Below, in pieces: positions 56,246 through 64,000 of a DNA stretch of 64,000 nt. Both the position numbers and the translations under genes were made by a program. The stretch lies in the NCBI RefSeq assembly GCF_002797575.1, contig NZ_PGTX01000002.1:310001-374000 (forward strand), written 5' to 3'. The notes beneath the pieces are model-generated. The model did not search any database and was not told the DNA's origin. It saw nothing but the letters and a program-made list of their open reading frames with translations. This DNA is from Polynucleobacter brandtiae. Its GTDB lineage: Bacteria > Pseudomonadota > Gammaproteobacteria > Burkholderiales > Burkholderiaceae. The number at the start of each line of letters is the position of its first letter. The first letter of the stretch is position 1.

Positions 56246-56950
56246 CTAAATACCAAGATACTCGTTTAACAGGGCGGCTTTTTCTGCCAACTCTCTTTGC
56301 TCAACCACCTCAACCACTCTACCGTGCTCTACAACATAATGCCGATCCGCCAAAGGTGCCGCGAACCTAAAATTCTGCTCCACCAAAATAATAGTGAACC
56401 CTTTGCTCCTTAGGCTGCTTACCACTTCAGCCAATTTCTCAACGATAACCGGGGCAAGACCTTCTGTAATTTCATCCAATAGTAGTAATTTGGCGCCAGT
56501 CCTTAAAATCCGGGCCATTGCCAACATTTGCTGCTCCCCACCAGACAGTCGGGTGCCAGGGCTATTGCGCCGATCATATAAGTTAGGAAACATCTCGTAG
56601 ATTTCATCCAAACCCATACCGCCCGCGGCTATCTCAGGCAATAGAAGTAGGTTTTCTTCTGCGCTTAGGCTGGCAAAAATACCTCTCTCTTCGGGGCAAT
56701 AACCAATGCCTAATCGTGCAACCCTATATGTTGGCATAGCAATGGTCTCTTCACCATAGATGCGGATGGAGCCTTTTCTCTTGCTGGTTAAACCCAAGAT
56801 AGTTTTAAGAATTGTGCTTCTGCCGGCGCCATTGCGGCCCAATAATGTGACTACCTCCCCATTATTTACAGAGAAATCTACCCCATGCAAAATGTGGGAC
56901 TCTCCATACCAAGACTCTAGGCCCTCAACCTTAAGCGCAACCGAACTCAC
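56246..56950 (-). CDS. livF: ABC transporter ATP-binding protein LivF
   Basis: LivF of 234 residues. Walker A reads GRNGAGRST, in which Arg stands in place of the usual Lys (GRNGAGKST), a notable change. The signature TRLSGGEQQMLAMARIL and Walker B LLLLDEITEGLAPVIVE are otherwise normal. Its start overlaps livG by 4 bases. The partner LivG has the canonical lysine. Confidence 0.92.
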   Translation of the reverse strand: MSSVALKVEGLESWYGESHILHGVDFSVNNGEVVTLLGRNGAGRSTILKTILGLTSKRKGSIRIYGEETIAMPTYRVARLGIGYCPEERGIFASLSAEENLLLLPEIAAGGMGLDEIYEMFPNLYDRRNSPGTRLSGGEQQMLAMARILRTGAKLLLLDEITEGLAPVIVEKLAEVVSSLRSKGFTIILVEQNFRFAAPLADRHYVVEHGRVVEVVEQRELAEKAALLNEYLGI

Positions 56951-57714
56951 AACACCCCCCCGCCTTGACTGCCCATATAAGCCTCAACAACCAACGGATT
57001 GCAAGAAACCTCTTGATAAGAGCCCTCAGCCAGAACCGAGCCACGCTGCAAAACAGTGATGCGATTAGCAATTGAAGAAACCACCTTCATGTTGTGCTCC
57101 ACCATTAGGATGGTGCGGCCTTTGGACACACGCTCAATTAACTCGGTTACCCGCTCTACATCCTCATGCCCCATGCCTTGGGTCGGCTCATCCAACAGCA
57201 TGAGCTCAGGCTCCATCGCAAGGGTGGTTGCAACCTCTAAGGCTCTTTTGCGACCATAAGCCAAGTTGACGGCCTCTACGTCGGCAAAGTCAGCCAAACC
57301 CACCTCACACAAAAGCTCCTCTACCCTCTCATGAAGAACCTTCAGTGAGGCGCCAGATTTCCAAAAATGGAAGCTAGAGCCCAACCCCTGCTGGAGTGCA
57401 ACACGAACATTCTCTAAAACACTAAGGTGCGGAAAAACCGCTGAAATTTGAAAAGAGCGAATGATGCCGCGCCGCGCTATCTGGGCTGGTCGCTCTTTGG
57501 TAATGTCTAGGCCATTAAATATAATTTGACCGTTAGATGGCTCTAAAAATTTAGTAAGTAAATTAAAACAGGTTGTTTTGCCGGCACCGTTTGGCCCAAT
57601 GAGCGCATGAATAGAGCCACGAGCTACATTTAAATTAACATCACTAACCGCTTGAAAGCCTTTAAAGGTCTTCCCAAGACTGACGGTTTTTAATATGGTG
57701 TCTTGCAAACGCAA
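56947..57714 (-). CDS. livG: ABC transporter ATP-binding protein LivG
   Basis: LivG of 255 residues with Walker A GPNGAGKTT (residues about 38-46) and Walker B LMLLDEPTQGMGHEDVE. The ABC signature region reads NLAYGRKRALEVATTLA, as usual for LivG (a degenerate LSGGQ). It is the first gene of the livG-livF-binding protein-livH-livM operon and overlaps livF by 4 bases. Confidence 0.94.
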   Translation of the reverse strand: MRLQDTILKTVSLGKTFKGFQAVSDVNLNVARGSIHALIGPNGAGKTTCFNLLTKFLEPSNGQIIFNGLDITKERPAQIARRGIIRSFQISAVFPHLSVLENVRVALQQGLGSSFHFWKSGASLKVLHERVEELLCEVGLADFADVEAVNLAYGRKRALEVATTLAMEPELMLLDEPTQGMGHEDVERVTELIERVSKGRTILMVEHNMKVVSSIANRITVLQRGSVLAEGSYQEVSCNPLVVEAYMGSQGGGVL

Positions 57715-57804
57715 TTCCTTGGATTATTTAAAAATAAAGATTAAGAATACCTTAAGCAATCATTTATCTGTATAGCGGTAACCCTAAAAGGGTAATGTTA
57801 GCTT

Positions 57805-58029
57805 TTAATTGTTTTGTGTATTTTTTAGATAACCTTGAATAGCAACCATTGCAGATTCATCCAAAATATCCATAGGCACCCTTTGGGCGCCCTGCATAAT
57901 CATCAGAGCATAAGGCTTGGCCAGCGCTGCAACCTCGGGGCAAAGGTAAAGCTCTTCCCCTAGCGCGGGTAATTGGCTACGCCAGTAGTTAATTGCTAAT
58001 TCTAGTTCTTGAATGGATAAAAATACCAT
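57805..58029 (-). CDS. DUF3717 protein
   Basis: A 74-residue protein from the ATG at 58029 (MVFLSIQELELAINYWRSQL), 10 bases after the SET gene. The sequence SIQELELAINYWRSQ ... GEELYLCPEVAALAKPYALMI matches DUF3717 as I remember it, a family common in Burkholderiales and of unknown function. The longer open frame overlaps the SET gene and is not preferred. It is last in the dnaN-gyrB-SET series. Confidence 0.75.
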   Translation of the reverse strand: MVFLSIQELELAINYWRSQLPALGEELYLCPEVAALAKPYALMIMQGAQRVPMDILDESAMVAIQGYLKNTQNN

Positions 58030-58039
58030 TGAGGGTAGG

Positions 58040-58534
58040 CTACTTTGTATCAAGGGAAAGCATGGTGCCACGACACTTCTTTGCACCGCAGCGACAGCTG
58101 TAATCTTTTTTCATCTGCTTTGTGATGGGGCCCTCAACATCAAGCGAGTAATCATAAAACAGCTCCTCACCAACCTTGAGATCGCGCTTAGCGTAAATAA
58201 AAACACGAGGCTCCCCAGAAAAGCTTTCTTCGCGGGTTTCGCAGCTAGGCTTACAGGAGTGGTTAATCCAGCGCGCTGCATTGCCACCATACTTTGCATC
58301 AATGCACCGACCATCTTCAAGAGAAAAATAAAAGGTATGGTTTGGATCGCTAGGATCGTGTGGATGACGCTTTTCAGCGAGCTTCCAACTAATGCGTTCA
58401 CCCTTGTATTCAATAATGGCCGCACCTTTTTTAATCGCCTTAGCTACAAACACACCCCTCCCGTGAATAGGAGAGGATTGCACAACAATTCGAGTGCGAT
58501 CAATATCAGGGGCCAGCAACTTCTTTTTACTCAT
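58040..58534 (-). CDS. SET-domain protein lysine methyltransferase
   Basis: A 164-residue SET protein. Motifs in order: HGRGVF (24-29), the SAM-binding pseudoknot RWINHSCKPSCE (88-99), EELFYDY (123-129) and a post-SET zinc cluster CRCGAKKC (C147, C149, C154). All catalytic parts including the tyrosine of YDY are present, so it is probably active. The substrate is unknown; ribosomal, DNA-bound or other proteins are possible. It starts 5 bases after gyrB, so it should be made together with dnaN and gyrB. Confidence 0.9.
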   Translation of the reverse strand: MSKKKLLAPDIDRTRIVVQSSPIHGRGVFVAKAIKKGAAIIEYKGERISWKLAEKRHPHDPSDPNHTFYFSLEDGRCIDAKYGGNAARWINHSCKPSCETREESFSGEPRVFIYAKRDLKVGEELFYDYSLDVEGPITKQMKKDYSCRCGAKKCRGTMLSLDTK

Positions 58535-58539
58535 ATAAA

Positions 58540-61044
<2,505 letters not shown>

Positions 61045-61049
61045 CTAAA

Positions 61050-62165
61050 TTAAATACGCATTGGCATTACGACATACTTGAAATCTTCTGAGTTTGGAAG
61101 AGTGACTACCGCACTACTATTGGCATCACCTAAACTAATTTGAATATTCTCATTTTTTAAATTCGACAAAACGTCTATTAAATAACTTACGTTAAACCCA
61201 ATCTCAACATCTTCACTGTCATATTCGATGACAATTTCTTCCTGTGCCTCTTCTTGTTCTGCATTTGTTGATTGAATTGTGATTTTGTTTAGTGAGAGTG
61301 AAAAACGAACACCTTTGAATTTGTCCGTAGTCAAAATGGCTGCGCGTTGCAGTGCCGACTGTAAGAGTTCTCGACCAACAACCAATGTGTTTTTATGGCC
61401 TTTCGGAATAACTCGCTGAAAGTCCGGAAATTTTCCTTCAACTAATTTGGAGATGAGTTCAATGTCTCCGAAGGAAAACTTGATTTGATTTGAGGTTAAG
61501 CTCATTTCAAGTGTGTCGTCAGAGTCTCCTAACAAGTGTTGACACTCGAGAATGGTTTTACGCGGAATAATAATTTCTTGCTTTTCACCAGAACCGATCG
61601 GCGCCTCTAATAAATCTACTTGCGAAAAGGCGAGTCGATGCCCATCAGTTGCAACAGCGATCACTTTTTTACCTTCGACTACTAAAAGCATCCCATTTAA
61701 GTAGTAGCGAATATCTTGCTGTGCCATAGCAAAGTGCACCTGGCTAATTAACTGACGAAAACTTTTTTGCGTCATCTTCCAACTGGCCGTTACTTCTCCA
61801 ACACTCTGCATAACCGGAAATTCGGCAGCAGAAAGAGTCTGCAAAGAAAAGCGGCTTTTACCGCTTTGAACAACCATCTTGTTATCTTTTAAATTTAATG
61901 CAACCGGCCCCTCAGGAAGCGCCCTCAAAATATCGAGCAACTTTCTTGCAGCTACTGTCGTTGTTACTTCCTCGGACCCAATCCCAAAATTGGCGCTAGT
62001 TGTAATTTGTATTTCAATATCTGTTGAAACAAATGAAATCTTGTCACCCGACTTTTTAAAAAGAAGGTTTGCGAGTATTGGCAGGGTGTGTCTACGTTCA
62101 ACAATTCCACTTACAACCTGTAATGGTTTTAATAGACTGTCACGCGAAGCATTTACGAGTTGCAT
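61050..62165 (-). CDS. dnaN: DNA polymerase III beta subunit (sliding clamp)
   Basis: DnaN of 371 residues, the ring clamp that gives the replicase its processivity. The start MQLVNASRDSLLKPLQVVSG and the segments RHTLPILANLLF, YYLNGMLLVVEG and ATDGHRLAFSQV are family marks; the end KYVVMPMRI is typical. Its 264-base upstream spacer to dnaA holds DnaA boxes and a triplet repeat, so its promoter lies within the likely origin. Confidence 0.98.
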   Translation of the reverse strand: MQLVNASRDSLLKPLQVVSGIVERRHTLPILANLLFKKSGDKISFVSTDIEIQITTSANFGIGSEEVTTTVAARKLLDILRALPEGPVALNLKDNKMVVQSGKSRFSLQTLSAAEFPVMQSVGEVTASWKMTQKSFRQLISQVHFAMAQQDIRYYLNGMLLVVEGKKVIAVATDGHRLAFSQVDLLEAPIGSGEKQEIIIPRKTILECQHLLGDSDDTLEMSLTSNQIKFSFGDIELISKLVEGKFPDFQRVIPKGHKNTLVVGRELLQSALQRAAILTTDKFKGVRFSLSLNKITIQSTNAEQEEAQEEIVIEYDSEDVEIGFNVSYLIDVLSNLKNENIQISLGDANSSAVVTLPNSEDFKYVVMPMRI

Positions 62166-62429
62166 TGTTTTTAAATCCTTGTATATATCTTATTAGTAGT
62201 AGTAATAAGGCCTGCATTTTCTGTGGGTAAGTCAAAATTCCCATTAAAAACAAGCAATTAAGACAACTAAAACCTGTGGAAATCTTTTGTATAAATGCTT
62301 CATAAGTTGTGTATAACATTCTACTGTGCCACTATTTTTGCATGAAGCACTGTCTTTTTACAACTTATCCACAAACAATCCCCATACTTATTCATTAACT
62401 TATCCACAACCTTTTTTCACCTAAGAAAG
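62166..62429. other. oriC: Likely chromosome replication origin (oriC), dnaA-dnaN spacer
   Basis: An AT-rich 264-base spacer with exact DnaA boxes TTATCCACA at 62365-62373 and 62400-62408. A TTATACACA-type box lies at 62308-62316 (reverse) and a one-mismatch box TGTGGGTAA at 62222-62230 (reverse). Next to the last box lies a run of TAG/TAA triplets (62194-62208) with very AT-rich DNA beyond. The flanking dnaA, dnaN, gyrB and nearby parAB/parS also fit an origin. Confidence 0.8.
62194..62208 (+). repeat. DnaA-trio-like triplet run
   Basis: Five in-phase triplets TAG TAG TAG TAA TAA, followed by a GC-richer stretch GGCCTGC and, 13 bases on, the DnaA box at 62222. The order triplets, GC cluster, DnaA box matches the unwinding element described for the B. 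subtilis origin. Confidence 0.6.
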
Positions 62430-63869
62430 TTATGATTTTAATGTTTGCTCTATTACATGGACCTCATGATTCAGTTGGCTGTTGTGGGAACGCTCTTCAC
62501 CAATTTTACGCACTGCGTGCAATACAGTGGTGTGGTCCCGGCCACCAAATAACTCGCCAATTTCCGGCAGACTCTTTTGGGTTAACTCTTTTGCCATAAA
62601 CATAGCAATTTGCCGAGGTCGCGCAATGTTTGCTGGACGTTTTTTGGAGTACATATCAGCGACTTTAATGCTATAAAAATCTGCAACAGCCTTTTGGATA
62701 CTATCCACCGAGATTTGTCGGTTTTGGATGGATAAAAGGTCCCTAAGTGCCACTTTAGCAACTTCAATAGTGACTTCTTTGCCATGAAAACGAACATAGG
62801 CTAGGATTTTTCTTAACGCCCCCTCAAGCTCTCTTACGTTTGACCTTAGGTGTTTGGCAACGAAAAAGGCAACATCCTCGCTCATGGGAATCCCCTCGCT
62901 TAGTGCCTTTTTCATCAGAATAGCGACGCGCATTTCTAACTCTGGTGGTTCGATAGCTACAGTAAGACCAGAATCAAAGCGAGAAATAAGGCGATCATCA
63001 ATACCCGCTATTTTCTTTGGATAGGTGTCGCTAGTAATAATGACCTGCGCTTTATTGCCTAAAAGGGCCTCAAAGGCATAAAAAAACTCTTCCTGGGTTC
63101 TTGATTTGCCGCTAAAAAACTGAATATCATCAATTAGCAGTAGGTCTAAGGAGTGGTAGTAGCGCTTAAAACGATCAAACGCTTTCTGTTGATAGGCCCT
63201 AACCACATCTGAAACATACTGCTCAGCGTGAATATATCGAATGCGGGCGTTTGGTTTTTCCTTCAGGAGGTGATTTCCAATCGCATGAATTAGGTGCGTC
63301 TTTCCAAGCCCAACCCCACCATATAAAAACATGGGGTTATAAGAGGTTCCGGGGTTGTGGGCAACTTGAATAGATGCCGCCCGAGCTAGCTGGTTGGCTT
63401 TACCCGTAACAAACGTTTCGAACGTAAGGTTGGGGTTTAGTTTTGAATGATCCTCAATTTCAAACGCCTGTTCATTAACCAAAGAGTCTTCCTTGGTGGT
63501 AATTTCTTCCTTAAAAGATGGATTACCTATAGGCGATGACAGTTGGCCAACATCTTCTCTAGCCCCATCAACGCTCAATACCAGGTGAACCGTCATAGCA
63601 CAACCAAAATAATCGCATGCTAGCGCCTGGAAACGATCTGAAAAAGTCTTTTTAATCCAGTCTAATTTGAATCTGTTTGGCGCTCCTATAGTGAGTGATT
63701 GCTCACTTTCGTCTTGGCCAACAAAAATCAAAGGCTGTATCCAAGTTTTGTATTGTTGAGGTGAAAGCTCTCGCGCTAATTTACTAAGCGCATCATCCCA
63801 AAATCTCGGAGGACTAAGCGCATTTAATGTGGGTGAGTTTTGTAAGTTGTTCATTTTTAGAGGATTCAT
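62430..63869 (-). CDS. dnaA: Chromosomal replication initiator DnaA
   Basis: DnaA of 479 residues, the AAA+ protein that opens the origin. Domain I begins near residue 22 ([20 protein letters not shown]), and a variable linker spans about 100-145. Walker [11 protein letters not shown] is at 184-193 and Walker [11 protein letters not shown] follows. The DNA-binding signature [15 protein letters not shown] is near the end. The start is uncertain between the ATG at 63869 and one five codons later; neither has a clear ribosome binding site. DnaA boxes lie just upstream. Confidence 0.97.
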   Translation of the reverse strand: MNPLKMNNLQNSPTLNALSPPRFWDDALSKLARELSPQQYKTWIQPLIFVGQDESEQSLTIGAPNRFKLDWIKKTFSDRFQALACDYFGCAMTVHLVLSVDGAREDVGQLSSPIGNPSFKEEITTKEDSLVNEQAFEIEDHSKLNPNLTFETFVTGKANQLARAASIQVAHNPGTSYNPMFLYGGVGLGKTHLIHAIGNHLLKEKPNARIRYIHAEQYVSDVVRAYQQKAFDRFKRYYHSLDLLLIDDIQFFSGKSRTQEEFFYAFEALLGNKAQVIITSDTYPKKIAGIDDRLISRFDSGLTVAIEPPELEMRVAILMKKALSEGIPMSEDVAFFVAKHLRSNVRELEGALRKILAYVRFHGKEVTIEVAKVALRDLLSIQNRQISVDSIQKAVADFYSIKVADMYSKKRPANIARPRQIAMFMAKELTQKSLPEIGELFGGRDHTTVLHAVRKIGEERSHNSQLNHEVHVIEQTLKS

Positions 63870-63887
63870 TGTAGCGATTTCGCGAAG

Positions 63888-63938
63888 TTATCCACAAGCT
63901 CCGAAAACGTGGAAAAGCTGTGGATAACTTGGGGATAA
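63888..63938. promoter_or_regulatory. DnaA boxes upstream of dnaA
   Basis: TTATCCACA (63888-63896) and TGTGGATAA (63919-63927, reverse) are exact boxes facing each other. TGGGGATAA (63930-63938) is a one-mismatch box directly next to the second. They lie 19 to 70 bases upstream of the dnaA start, the place for autoregulation, and could also belong to the origin. Confidence 0.8.
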
Positions 63939-64000
63939 AAATGAAAACCCCATAAAAAACAACAAGCTAGCTACTTTTGATCAATAAAACCTAAGAAATC
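63939..64000. other. AT-rich end of the window upstream of dnaA
   Basis: The last 62 bases are AT-rich and contain no visible gene or clear promoter. In relatives rpmH lies beyond, outside the window. Confidence 0.3.

Overview
The window is a near-origin chromosomal segment of a betaproteobacterium, most probably Polynucleobacter or a close Burkholderiaceae relative. This is inferred from the protein sequences, the moderate base composition, a DUF3717 gene, and the order tRNA-Tyr/Gly/Thr-tuf-tRNA-Trp-secE. No database search was possible. Almost everything is housekeeping. I see no prophage, insertion sequence, CRISPR array or defence island.

Layout from left to right. Positions 1-7146 hold the start of the spc operon and the S10 operon on the minus strand (rplF partial, rpsH, rpsN, rplE, rplX, rplN, rpsQ, rpmC, rplP, rpsC, rplV, rpsS, rplB, rplW, rplD, rplC). 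Positions 7345-12167 hold the str operon (rpsL, rpsG, fusA, tuf, then rpsJ), with a clear sigma70-type promoter at 12271-12299. Positions 12344-26198 form one long minus-strand series: tRNA-Tyr, tRNA-Gly, tRNA-Thr, a second identical tuf, tRNA-Trp, secE, nusG, rplK, rplA, rplJ, rplL, rpoB, rpoC, ending in an intrinsic terminator. Positions 26263-31679 are a complete rRNA operon (16S, tRNA-Ile, tRNA-Ala, 23S, 5S) with promoter, boxA-like sites and terminator.

Positions 31934-37922 are the only mixed-strand part. They hold a GNAT acetyltransferase, two c-type cytochromes, the gmhA/diaA-like and dolP-like pair beside rsmI, tRNA-Arg(CCG), a fatty-acid desaturase, a 61-residue zinc-ribbon protein and a lone gcvH. 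Positions 37919-48602 hold priA, hemE and the whole F1Fo ATP synthase operon atpIBEFHAGDC. Positions 48670-52944 are the mnmG-rsmG-parA-parB operon with one perfect and one near-perfect parS site. Positions 53129-57714 encode a branched-chain amino acid type ABC transporter (livG, livF, binding protein, livH, livM). Positions 57805-63869 hold DUF3717, a SET-domain methyltransferase, gyrB, dnaN and dnaA. The dnaA-dnaN spacer looks like oriC: several DnaA boxes plus an in-phase TAG/TAA triplet run resembling a DnaA-trio.

Nearly all the high-expression genes (ribosomal proteins, EF-Tu, EF-G, RNA polymerase, rRNA, ATP synthase) read away from the proposed origin, co-directional with replication. 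The most interesting unlabelled signals are regulatory: the DnaA-trio-like element; tandem DnaA boxes over the annotated start of priA; a parS-like site overlapping the likely mnmG promoter; mutually exclusive hairpins between rplL and rpoB; and hairpins in the rplJ, rpsG and rplC leaders.
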